Shown here one piece after another: positions 28,264-35,728 of a stretch of 64,000 nucleotides of DNA (position 1 is its first letter; every line of letters begins with the position of its first letter). The stretch comes from Thermopolyspora sp044507605. GTDB taxonomy: Bacteria; Actinomycetota; Actinomycetes; Streptosporangiales; Streptosporangiaceae. The notes beneath the pieces are model-generated. The model was not told where the DNA came from. It worked only from the letters and a program-made list of their open reading frames with translations, and ran no database searches. Location of the stretch: the NCBI GenBank assembly GCA_044507605.1, contig JBIQJI010000016.1, forward strand, positions 30,498 to 94,497, given 5' to 3'. The position numbers and the translations under genes were made by a program.

Positions 28264-29379
28264 ATGTCATTGAATCCGCGCCTGGTGAAGCAGAGTCTCC
28301 GGCTCGTGGAACCGGTCGTGGACCAGGCCACGGCGTTCTTCTACCGGCGGCTGTTCGGCGGGAGCCCTCACCTGCGCGACATGTTCCCTCCCGCGCTCGA
28401 CATCCACCGCGATCGGCTGTTCCGGGCGCTCATCCGGGTCCTGCCGGCCCTCGACGGCCCGCACGCCCTCGCCGAGTACCTCGACCAGCTCGGCCGTGAC
28501 CACCGCAAGTACGGCGTCATCCCCGAGCACTACACGTCGATCGGCAACACGCTGCTCGCGACGATCCGGCGCTTCGCCGCACCCGTCTGGACGGCCGAGA
28601 CCGAGGCGGCGTGGGTCGCCGCGTACACCGCGGCGGCCAACCGCATGATCGACGCGGCCGACGCCCAGCCGGACGTCTCGCCCGTGTGGTGGCCGGCCGA
28701 AGTCGTCGGCCACGAACTGCGCACCGCCGACATCGCGGTGCTGACCCTGCGCCCGTCCCCCCGCCTGGACTACCGGGCCGGCCAGTACATCAGCGTGCAG
28801 ACCAGGCGCTGGCCCCGGGTGTGGCGCACCTACTCGATCGCCAACGCCCCCCGGCCCGACAACACGATCAGCCTGCATGTGCGGGCCCGCCCCGGCGGGT
28901 GGGTGTCCACGTCGCTGGTGACCCGCACCCGGGTCGGCGACACGCTGCTGCTCGGCCCGCCCATGGGCACCATGGCCCCGCCCCGGCACGGCCGCGAGAT
29001 CCTCGCGGTCGCCGGCGGCACCGGCCTGGCCCCGCTCAAGGCCATCATCGAGGACGTCATCGGCACCGGCCACAGTCCCGGCGTCCACCTGCTCTACGGC
29101 GCCCGCAGCGCCGCCGACCTGTACGACCTGACGGACCTCACCCGCATGGCCCACGACCGCCCCTGGCTGCGCGTGCTGCCCATCGTGTCCGAGCAGCGCG
29201 GGTACGGCGGCGTGCGGGGGCGGCTGCCCGACGTCGTCGAGGGCCTCGGCTACTGGGCCGGGCACGAGGTGTTCGTCTGCGGCCCCGACCCCATGGTCCA
29301 CGAGACCATCCGCCGGCTGAAGCGGGCGGGCGTCCCGGTCGCCCAGATCCACCAGGACATCGTGCAGGGCGAACCCTGA
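28264..29379 (+). CDS. Flavohaemoglobin-like globin-reductase
   Basis: 371 residues. Globin domain 1-135: B10-like Tyr in TAFFYRRLFGG and the proximal His in LGRDHRKYGVIPEHYTS. The E7 position falls in DIHRDRLFRAL, where Hmp proteins have Gln. The FAD/NAD reductase domain follows: RTYSIANAP (FAD-binding R-x-Y-S), GGWVSTSLV, VAGGTGLAPLKAIIE (NAD-binding) and VFVCGPDPMVHETI. Such proteins oxidise NO to nitrate with O2 and NAD(P)H, or act as oxidoreductases. ATG 28264 is preferred; a GTG at 28252 lies too close to the AAAAGGA ribosome site. It is the only nitrosative-stress gene here. Confidence 0.87.
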   Translation: MSLNPRLVKQSLRLVEPVVDQATAFFYRRLFGGSPHLRDMFPPALDIHRDRLFRALIRVLPALDGPHALAEYLDQLGRDHRKYGVIPEHYTSIGNTLLATIRRFAAPVWTAETEAAWVAAYTAAANRMIDAADAQPDVSPVWWPAEVVGHELRTADIAVLTLRPSPRLDYRAGQYISVQTRRWPRVWRTYSIANAPRPDNTISLHVRARPGGWVSTSLVTRTRVGDTLLLGPPMGTMAPPRHGREILAVAGGTGLAPLKAIIEDVIGTGHSPGVHLLYGARSAADLYDLTDLTRMAHDRPWLRVLPIVSEQRGYGGVRGRLPDVVEGLGYWAGHEVFVCGPDPMVHETIRRLKRAGVPVAQIHQDIVQGEP

Positions 29380-29573
29380 GCCCGGCGATCACACGCGGCG
29401 GCAGGCGAGCCGGGGAGCCGTGCGGACTTCGGAAGATCACGCCGGGCGAACCCCGCTGACCTGGGGCTTCGTGGGCATTTCTCGCAGACCCCGGCGCTCC
29501 GCCCGGCAACGTGACACGATGAGGCCGATCGGCGCCGCAGGAGCGCCGGGTCCGGGGAGGAGTGGGCTGATCC

Positions 29574-29888
29574 ATGGCCAAGCCGGTCACCTTGGTCACG
29601 TTCGTCCTGCCCAGCGCCCTGCGGCACTGGGCCGACGGGCGGACGCAGGTCCGGGTGTTCGCCGTAGCCGACACCGAGGACGAGCCGCCGACCCTCGGCG
29701 CGGCCCTCGACACCCTGAGCAAAGTACGACCCGGGCTGGAGCGCCGGCTGCGCGACGAACTCGGCGGCATCCGCCCGCACATCACCATGTTCGTGTGCGG
29801 CGAGAACGCCCGGCGGCTCGGCGGGCTCGACTGCGCGCTGCCCCCGGCGGCCGAGATCTACGTGCTGCCCGCGCTGGCCCGCGTGTGA
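29574..29888 (+). CDS. MoaD/ThiS-fold protein without C-terminal diglycine
   Basis: 104 residues. Beta-grasp signature is clear: VTLVTFVLPSALRHWADGR, then RDELGGIRPHITMFVCGENA, then LDCALPPAAEIYVLPAL, as in small sulphur carriers. Family members end in Gly-Gly, which is adenylated and thiocarboxylated. This one ends LPALARV, so it cannot be activated in the usual way. It may instead be a structural or binding member of the fold. The ATG at 29574 follows GGGGAGGAG at 29554-29562. Its stop is nine bases from the stop of the convergent thyX gene. Confidence 0.75.
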   Translation: MAKPVTLVTFVLPSALRHWADGRTQVRVFAVADTEDEPPTLGAALDTLSKVRPGLERRLRDELGGIRPHITMFVCGENARRLGGLDCALPPAAEIYVLPALARV

Positions 29889-29897
29889 GCCGACCGG

Positions 29898-30716
29898 TCA
29901 GACCTTGCGCCAGCCCGGAATCCAGGCGCCGTTCTCGACGACATAGTCGCCGAACAGGGCAGGCGCCTCGGCCTTCATCAGCTCCCCGATGCGCTGGAAC
30001 ACCAGGCGGATCTCCTCCTCCGCGCCCTCGGCGGTGCGGGCCTCGATCGTGTGCCGCAGGGCGCGCACGTTGGCCGTCCAGACCAGGCCGGTGGCCACCC
30101 CCTCGGGCGCGAAGCGGCGCATGAACGACGTGCGGTGCTTCTTCTCCGCGAACGTCACCCCCTCCTCGTCGAGCCCGAAATGGCTCGCCATCCACTGCTG
30201 GAACTCCTCCATCTGATCCAGCAGCGCGGTGGCCCGCTTCATCAGCTCGGCGTCCTCGCGGGCCCACTCGGGGAACCAGAACGGGATGTCGGTCAGCCGC
30301 ACGTAACGCAGCGACTCCTGGGAGATGGCCACGCCGGGGCGATGCCGCACGAGCTCGTGGGTGAACACCCGGCTGGTGTTGTGCAGCACGAAGCTGAAAC
30401 TGATGTGCTCCAGCACCGAGCCGTGGGCGCTGGCCAGGATGTTGCGGAGGTACTTCTCCTGGTCGGTGCGGATCCTGGCGACGTTTGCGTTCAGACCGGG
30501 CTCGAACGAGCGGTAGCACAACCGCCCGGCGAACTCGGCGAGGTTCTGGGCATCGTAGGAGGCACCGCGCCGGGCATCGTCGAGATCGTCGAGATCGCCC
30601 CGGTCGATGCGCTCCAGCCAGCTCTCGCCGCCGATCTCCCGCAGGTAGCGGGCCAGCTCGTCGTAGTCGACCTGAGGACGCGCGACCAGAAAGACCTCGG
30701 GTTCGACGCTGCGCAT
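29898..30716 (-). CDS. thyX: FAD-dependent thymidylate synthase (variant motif)
   Basis: 272 residues, flavin-dependent dTMP synthase fold: LAEFAGRLCYRSFEPGL, HGSVLEHISFSFVLHNTSRV, the ThyX motif ELVRHRPGVAISQESLRYV, then MRRFAPEGVATGLVWTANVR with the C-terminal RALRHTIEARTAEGAEEEIR. The classical motif is RHR-x7-S; here it is RHR followed by eight residues before SLRY, one longer. The rest (RH, Q.S.RY) is retained. It would use methylene-THF, FAD and NADPH. The ATG at 30716 fits the family start. It could be a second ThyX paralogue; a metF-like gene lies 10 kb away. Confidence 0.87.
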   Translation of the reverse strand: MRSVEPEVFLVARPQVDYDELARYLREIGGESWLERIDRGDLDDLDDARRGASYDAQNLAEFAGRLCYRSFEPGLNANVARIRTDQEKYLRNILASAHGSVLEHISFSFVLHNTSRVFTHELVRHRPGVAISQESLRYVRLTDIPFWFPEWAREDAELMKRATALLDQMEEFQQWMASHFGLDEEGVTFAEKKHRTSFMRRFAPEGVATGLVWTANVRALRHTIEARTAEGAEEEIRLVFQRIGELMKAEAPALFGDYVVENGAWIPGWRKV

Positions 30717-30751
30717 GGTTCACTCCCAGAGCGGATGGAACGGGTGTCGCC

Positions 30752-32383
30752 CTAGCAAACCACATCGGGGGCCGGGCCGCCCTGCGCGGGCACGCGGTAG
30801 ACGCGCCGCGCGTTACCGGCCCCGACCATGTGGGCGATCCGCGCGGCGTCGGCGGCGGCCCACTCGCCGTCGGCGATCCGTGCGGCGAGCACACGGGCCA
30901 GCGCCCGCCGGTGATACAGCGCCCCGAGATGGCACAGCTCGGCCGGACCGCGACGGCCGCTGCCGAACAGCACCTTGTGGAACGGCGCCGACTCCAGCAG
31001 CTCCGCGAGGACCGCCGGCGAACCGGCCGCGGTGTGGGCGAGCGCCGGCCCCACACCGACGTACACGTGCGGAAAGACCGCGGCGAGATACGCGGCCTCC
31101 CGGTGGAACGGGTAGCAGCGCAGCAGCAGCACCGGCACCCCGAGCGGCGCCACCGCGCGGATGAACCCCGTGAGCAGCGCCGGATCACAGCGGTGCGGGT
31201 CCAGGCCCGGGCCGCCGAGCCCGGTGGGGAACTGCAGGGGCAGGCCGCGCTCACGGGCCACCTCGACACCCGTCCACAGCAGGTGGCGCAGCAGCACCGG
31301 GTCGGTCAGCGGCTCCCCCGGAGCCGCGAGCCGCCGCCCCGCCGCCGCGATGACGGCCCCCCGGGCCGGCCGGCCGGGGTCGAAGCCGAGCCCGTGCCGG
31401 CACCCGATGACCGACTTCAGCCCGGCCGCACCTGCGGCCCGGGCCGACAGCTCGGCGTGCAGCGCCCCAAGGTAACCGGCGGCGGACGGACCCCGCGCGG
31501 CCACATCGTGCTCGACCTGCTCCAGCCGCACGATCTCGCCGACGGTCGCCCCGGCGGCGCGCGCCATCTCATCCGGCGCGAGCAGCATGCCCTGCCCAGC
31601 ATCACCCCCGCCCCGCCCGGCACCGTTCGCGGAGACACCGCTCATGGGGGCACCGCCCGTGGGAGTGAGGGCACCGCCCCTGGGGGCACCGCCGCCGGCC
31701 GCACCGCCCGCGGGGGCACGGTTCCTGTCGGCACCGCTTCTGCCCGCACCATGGGTGTCGGGACCGCTGGACCGGGTGCCCGGCCGCCCGGTCCCGTGCC
31801 CCGCGACGTTCGCCCCGGGCGTGTCCGATCGGCCCACCGGCGCCGAGCCGGAGACCGCCCGCCCGACGCGAGCCAGGCCCGCCTCGGCCGCTGCGGCGGC
31901 CGACAGCGGGGCGAGTCCCGTGACGCCCGCTTCTGCGCCCGCCGCTCCTGACCCGACCGCTCGTGAACCGTCTGCTCCTGAACCGGCCGCTCCCCGACCG
32001 GCCGCTCCCCGACCGGCCAGGTCGGTATCGGCCGAACCCGTGTCGACCAGGAAGGTGGCGATGCCGGCCCGCGACAGCAGCCTTCGGTTGACCTCGGCCG
32101 CGCCGAGCTCGGCCCGCCTGGCGAGGTAGATCGTCGGCGGCGCGTGCGGCTCCAGGTCGAGCACCGGCGCGCACCAGCGGCGGATCGCCGCTCCGGCCGG
32201 CGTATCGAAATGCGTGGTGCCCGGCGGTGCGGGAGCGGCCGACTCGGTGATCAGCAACTCGAACGCCTGCCGCGTCACGTCATCGCGCCGCACCCCGTAG
32301 CAATGGTGATCAAAGAGAGGGGCGAGCAGCGCCTCCTCGACAACGCCCGGCAGCGCCACCGGCAGTACGTCATCGCCCCGCAT
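30752..32383 (-). CDS. Amidohydrolase-2 family protein with a ~150-residue low-complexity insertion
   Basis: 543 residues. Residues 1-116 (LFDHHCYGVRRDDVTRQAFE; CAPVLDLEPHAPPTIYLARR) and 266-543 (EHDVAARGPSAAGYLGALHA; VIGCRHGLGFDPGRPARGAV; LPLQFPTGLGGPGLDPHRCD; KVLFGSGRRGPAELCHLGAL) form a TIM-barrel amidohydrolase. It resembles the enzyme part of FluG/glutamine-synthetase-linked hydrolases. The HH pair of the first metal site is present. Between the halves lies a Gly/Ala/Ser/Arg-rich stretch (117-265) encoded by decayed repeats at about 31590-32030. Family members are ~380 residues without it. The ATG at 32383 follows GAGGTGAGCG. The reaction is unknown. Confidence 0.78.
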   Translation of the reverse strand: MRGDDVLPVALPGVVEEALLAPLFDHHCYGVRRDDVTRQAFELLITESAAPAPPGTTHFDTPAGAAIRRWCAPVLDLEPHAPPTIYLARRAELGAAEVNRRLLSRAGIATFLVDTGSADTDLAGRGAAGRGAAGSGADGSRAVGSGAAGAEAGVTGLAPLSAAAAAEAGLARVGRAVSGSAPVGRSDTPGANVAGHGTGRPGTRSSGPDTHGAGRSGADRNRAPAGGAAGGGAPRGGALTPTGGAPMSGVSANGAGRGGGDAGQGMLLAPDEMARAAGATVGEIVRLEQVEHDVAARGPSAAGYLGALHAELSARAAGAAGLKSVIGCRHGLGFDPGRPARGAVIAAAGRRLAAPGEPLTDPVLLRHLLWTGVEVARERGLPLQFPTGLGGPGLDPHRCDPALLTGFIRAVAPLGVPVLLLRCYPFHREAAYLAAVFPHVYVGVGPALAHTAAGSPAVLAELLESAPFHKVLFGSGRRGPAELCHLGALYHRRALARVLAARIADGEWAAADAARIAHMVGAGNARRVYRVPAQGGPAPDVVC

Positions 32384-32387
32384 CGCT

Positions 32388-32622
32388 CACCTCGCCGTCC
32401 TCCCCGCATCCGCCCCGGCCCCAGCACCGGCCGGCCCCCCACGGCTCACCCCGCCGTCCTCCCCGCATCCGCCCCGGCCCCGGCGCAGACCGGCCTCGGC
32501 ATCGGCCACCCGGCACCTCCCCCACATCCGGCCGGTCCCCGGCACGGACCGGCCCCCACCGATCACCCCGGCACTTCCCCCGCATCCGGCCCGGGCCGAC
32601 GGAGACCGGTGGCGTCGAGGGT
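32388..32622. repeat. Imperfect tandem repeat, four units of 58-59 bp
   Basis: Units are anchored by (G/A)CATCCG at 32406, 32465, 32524 and 32582, spacing 59, 59 and 58. Each unit continues in a C-rich tract ending in ACCGG. It fills the upstream half of the 474-base gap between the amidohydrolase start and the trpEG stop. No sensible protein is encoded. The rest of the gap (32623-32857) shows only GC-rich sequence. Confidence 0.8.
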
Positions 32623-32857
32623 GCGACGCGACCCCGCCCGGCGGCGGGTTCGGCTCCGATCGAGCTCTTCCGGTGGCCGCCCGGGCGGCACCGGAGGGGG
32701 GGGCGCCCACCGGCGGCACGGGGCGGCCGTCGATGCCGGGGCCGGGCCTCGGCGCGGGCGCGCTCCGGCACGGAGCCGATGCCGGTGTCGATGCCGGACT
32801 CTACGCGGGTGCCGGTGGCGGGGGCCGTGGGTAGGCCGGGACTTTACCGAGTGCTGG

Positions 32858-35044
32858 TCAGCGGGCGGTGGTGCGGCAGAGGCGGAGCACGTTGGCCACG
32901 ATGTGGAGGCCGGCGCCGCCCTCGGTCGTCAGGATCGACTCGGGGTGGAACTGGACGGCGAAGCGGCGGGCGGCGACGTCCTCGATGGCCATGACCGCGC
33001 CGTCGGGGGTCTCGGCGGTCACCTGGAAGCCCGTCACCCCGGCGCGCTTGGCGTGCAGGGAGTGGTAGCGGGCGGCGGTGAACTCCTCGGGCAGCCCGTC
33101 GAGCAGGGCGCTGTCACCGAGGCGGCGGACCCGGCCGCGCTTGCCGTGCTCGGGGTACGGCAGCAGCTCCAGTGAGCCGCCGGCCTGCTCGACCATCGCC
33201 TGCAGGCCGAGGCACACCCCGAAGACCGGCAGCTTCCGGCGGTAGAGCTCTTCGATGAGCGGGGCCGTGCCGAAGTCGGCCGGCCAGCCCGGGCCGGGTG
33301 ACAGCACGACGAGGTCGGGGCCGATCTCGTCGAGTTTGGCCACCGGGAACCCGTGGCGCAGCGTGGTCACCTCGGCGTCCTGGCTGCGGAAGTAGCCGGC
33401 GAGGGTGTTGACGAAGGAGTCCTCGTAGTCGACGAGCAGCACCTTCAGCCCGTCGCCGGGCCCGGCGGCGGCCTGCCGGCCGGGCGCGCCCTCGGCGGCG
33501 GCCTGCCGCGCGGGCTCGGCGGTTTCGCGGTCCACCGCGGCGAGGGCGCGCAGCAGCGCGCTCGCCTTGAGCTCGGTTTCGCGTTCTTCGGCGGCGGGGT
33601 CGGAGTCGAACAGCAGCGTGGCCCCGGCCCGCACGGCCGCGACGCCGTTGCGGATCTGCGCGGTGCGCAGGGTCAGCCCGGTGTTCATCGAGCCGTCGAA
33701 GCCGAGGTAACCGACGGCGCCGCCGTACCAGCGGCGGGTGGTGGCCTCGTGCTCCTCGATGAACCGCATGGCCCAGGTCTTGGGGGCGCCGGTGACGGTC
33801 ACGGCCCACATGTGGGTGAGGAAGGCGTCGAGCGCGTCGAAGCCGGGCCGTAGCCTGCCTTCGATGTGGTCGACGGTGTGGATCAGCCGGGAGTACATCT
33901 CGATCTGCCGGCGGCCGATCACCCGTACGCTGCCGGGCACGCAGATGCGCGACTTGTCGTTGCGGTCGACGTCGGTGCACATCGTCAGCTCCGACTCCTC
34001 CTTCACGGAGGTGAGCAGTGTGCGGATCGCCTCGGCGTCCTCGACGGGGTTGTCGCCGCGGGCGATCGTGCCCGAGATGGGGCAGGTTTCGACCCGGTCG
34101 CCCTGGACCCTGACGTACATCTCCGGCGACGCGCCGACCAGGTGCTCGCCGTCGCCGAGGTTGAACAGGAACTCGTACGGCGCGGGGTTGCCCGTGCGGA
34201 GCCCGCGGTAGAAGGCCACGGGGTCGGCGCACCGCGAGTAGAACATCTGGCCGGGGACGACCTCGAACAGGTCGCCGCGGGCGAACCGCTCCTTGGCGGC
34301 CGCCACGACCTTGGCGTAGCCGCCCTTTTCGGGGTTGGCCGGGATCGACTCGGGCGGGGGCGCGAGCGGGAGGTGCTCGCCGGTGCGTTCGAGGCCGTGG
34401 GTGGAGACGCCGTCGACGGTGAACTCGTAACGGAATTCCTTGCTGGTCTCGCGCTTGCGGTCGATCACCGTGATGCGGTCGGGCAGGTGCAGGACCAGGT
34501 CGCGCTGGTCGGCGGGGCGGGTGAGGACCTGCCGGATCGGCTCGAACTGGAAGGCCAGGTCGTAGCCGAAGGCGCCGTACAGGCCGAGGTGGCCGTCGGG
34601 GCCGGAGAACGCGCCGATGATCTCGCGGATCGCGGTGAAGACGGTGGGGCGGCGGCTGCGCATCTCCTCGGGGAGGATGTCCTCGCTCTCGGGGATGTGC
34701 ACCTCGATCACGTCGGCGGGGCCCTCGTCGGCGCCGGGGGCCTGGCGGGTGGGTTTGCCGGCGGCGAGCAGGCACGAGGCGACGACGGGGAGCACGACCT
34801 TGCCGCGGTCGTTGAGCGCGCGCGCGGAGATGACGCGGCCACGCGCGACGATCTCCAGGCACGGGTCGACGTACGCCAGGTGCCACCGGCTGTAACGTCC
34901 GGGGTACTCCATGCCGGAGGACAGCACGCCGCCGCGCCGCTCCCCCAGCGCCCCGACGATCTCTTCGAGCACCGTCTCGGGCACGTCGGAGGTGGTCACC
35001 TCGACGCCGACGCCGCCCGCGGTGGTATATCCGCTCGTCTCCAC
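32858..35044 (-). CDS. trpEG: Anthranilate synthase, fused TrpE-TrpG
   Basis: 728 residues converting chorismate and glutamine to anthranilate. The TrpE part (1-~500) has GEHLVGASPEMYVRVQGDRV, TCPISGTIARGDNPVEDAEA, and the chorismate/Mg region DVDRNDKSRICVPGSVRVIG with WAVTVTGAPKTWAMRFIEEH. After an Ala/Gly/Gln linker the TrpG amidotransferase (~535-728) has VVLSPGPGWPADFGTAPLIE, the nucleophile GVCLGLQAMVE, and AVQFHPESILTTEG. Fused TrpEG enzymes occur in several bacteria, often as the dedicated or secondary-metabolism copy. GTG 35044 has GGAG eight bases upstream. A trp attenuator precedes it, which argues for control by Trp-tRNA. Confidence 0.95.
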   Translation of the reverse strand: METSGYTTAGGVGVEVTTSDVPETVLEEIVGALGERRGGVLSSGMEYPGRYSRWHLAYVDPCLEIVARGRVISARALNDRGKVVLPVVASCLLAAGKPTRQAPGADEGPADVIEVHIPESEDILPEEMRSRRPTVFTAIREIIGAFSGPDGHLGLYGAFGYDLAFQFEPIRQVLTRPADQRDLVLHLPDRITVIDRKRETSKEFRYEFTVDGVSTHGLERTGEHLPLAPPPESIPANPEKGGYAKVVAAAKERFARGDLFEVVPGQMFYSRCADPVAFYRGLRTGNPAPYEFLFNLGDGEHLVGASPEMYVRVQGDRVETCPISGTIARGDNPVEDAEAIRTLLTSVKEESELTMCTDVDRNDKSRICVPGSVRVIGRRQIEMYSRLIHTVDHIEGRLRPGFDALDAFLTHMWAVTVTGAPKTWAMRFIEEHEATTRRWYGGAVGYLGFDGSMNTGLTLRTAQIRNGVAAVRAGATLLFDSDPAAEERETELKASALLRALAAVDRETAEPARQAAAEGAPGRQAAAGPGDGLKVLLVDYEDSFVNTLAGYFRSQDAEVTTLRHGFPVAKLDEIGPDLVVLSPGPGWPADFGTAPLIEELYRRKLPVFGVCLGLQAMVEQAGGSLELLPYPEHGKRGRVRRLGDSALLDGLPEEFTAARYHSLHAKRAGVTGFQVTAETPDGAVMAIEDVAARRFAVQFHPESILTTEGGAGLHIVANVLRLCRTTAR

Positions 35045-35096
35045 TGGGATCTCCGCCCCTCTTGATCATTATCAGGCCCAGGGGGCGGGAACATGA

Positions 35097-35120
35097 AAGG
35101 CCACCTCCCCGGGCGGCCTT
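35097..35120 (-). terminator. Attenuator terminator hairpin upstream of trpEG
   Basis: On the transcript AAGGCCGCC (35120-35112), loop CGGGGA, GGTGGCCTT (35105-35097): a nine-pair stem with one G-U, followed by a weak U-run (TCATGTT). Its left arm can instead pair with GGCGGC (35154-35149), forming the antiterminator. Confidence 0.75.
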
Positions 35121-35145
35121 CTTCTCACACTGCTGTATGCGAATC

Positions 35146-35167
35146 GGCGCCGCCTAGAAGCGGCGCC
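35146..35167 (-). promoter_or_regulatory. Pause hairpin (1:2) of the trp attenuator
   Basis: GGCGCCGC (35167-35160), loop TTCTAG, GCGGCGCC (35153-35146): a perfect eight-pair stem that overlaps the second Trp codon and the stop of the leader peptide. A ribosome stalled on the Trp codons would block it and free GGCGGC for antitermination. Confidence 0.75.
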
Positions 35168-35204
35168 ACCACTGACTGCCGGAGCATCGACGTGGAATTC
35201 GCAT
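35154..35204 (-). CDS. trpL: trp leader peptide
   Basis: Sixteen residues, MRIPRRCSGSQWWRRF then TAG. The adjacent Trp codons at 35171-35166 are the hallmark of ribosome-mediated attenuation of a tryptophan gene. The ATG at 35204 has no ribosome site. Instead TACCAT (35217-35212) lies seven bases upstream, and TTGCCG (35241-35236) lies 18 bases before that, so the message seems leaderless. The gene ends 110 bases before the trpEG GTG, with the mutually exclusive hairpins between. Confidence 0.82.
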   Translation of the reverse strand: MRIPRRCSGSQWWRRF

Positions 35205-35211
35205 GCGGCAG

Positions 35212-35241
35212 ATGGTAGCGAGCAGGATGCGAAGTCGGCAA
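35212..35241 (-). promoter_or_regulatory. Promoter of the trp leader / trpEG transcript
   Basis: TTGCCG (35241-35236), 18 bases, TACCAT (35217-35212), then seven bases to the leader peptide ATG. This is typical spacing for a leaderless actinomycete transcript. Confidence 0.6.
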
Positions 35242-35458
35242 CATGACGCGCGGCTGCCGTTCGCCGCCCGATATCTGCCGTTCGCCGGTTCTGTGACTGA
35301 CCGTAAACGCGCCCGAAACTACACTGCCGATCGCGGATTGACCAGCTCTGTCGTACCCGTCAGACAGGGTGTTTTTGATCCGCCTTGCACAGATGCCGGG
35401 GGAGCGTGGTCGGCCGGGGACGATCAGGTTCCCCCTGTTCGCCCCTACAGGAGCCGTG

Positions 35459-35728
35459 TTGACCAGTACCGACAACGACAAGCCGCCGAGCGAGCGGCCC
35501 GACGAGATCGTGCCCGCGGCCACCCCCGCGCGAAGCGATCGCAGCCCGTGGAACTGGCTGCTGCTCGTGCCGATCGTGCTACCCCTTATCACCCCCCTGT
35601 ACAACTCCGACAGCCCCCGGCTGCTGGGCTTCCCCATGTTCTACTGGCTACAGATCGTCTTCATCGCCGTCGGCGTCGGCTGCACCACCGTCGTCTACCA
35701 GATGACCAAGAAGCGTGGTGGCCGATGA
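35459..35728 (+). CDS. DUF3311 small membrane protein
   Basis: About 89 residues. A polar N-terminus (STDNDKPPSERPDEIVPAAT) is followed by two hydrophobic segments (NWLLLVPIVLPLITPLYN; MFYWLQIVFIAVGVGCTTVV) and a basic end. This is the standard DUF3311 form that accompanies an SSS symporter as a small accessory subunit. The start is TTG 35459 (five bases after AGGAG) or GTG 35456. Its TGA overlaps the symporter ATG as ATGA, so the two are coupled. Confidence 0.83.
   Translation: MTSTDNDKPPSERPDEIVPAATPARSDRSPWNWLLLVPIVLPLITPLYNSDSPRLLGFPMFYWLQIVFIAVGVGCTTVVYQMTKKRGGR

Noticed and set aside
32388..32622. CRISPR array
   Set aside because: Units are adjacent and imperfect, with no unique spacers and no cas genes in the window.
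32370..32771. A minus-strand protein encoded by the 59-bp repeat region
   Set aside because: The translation is repetitive Gly/Arg/Pro without domain, and the repeats do not keep codon phase (59 and 58 bp units).
35203..35455. N-terminal extension of the symporter frame back to 35203
   Set aside because: It lies over the trp leader and a promoter region and is incompatible with the DUF3311-symporter ATGA overlap.
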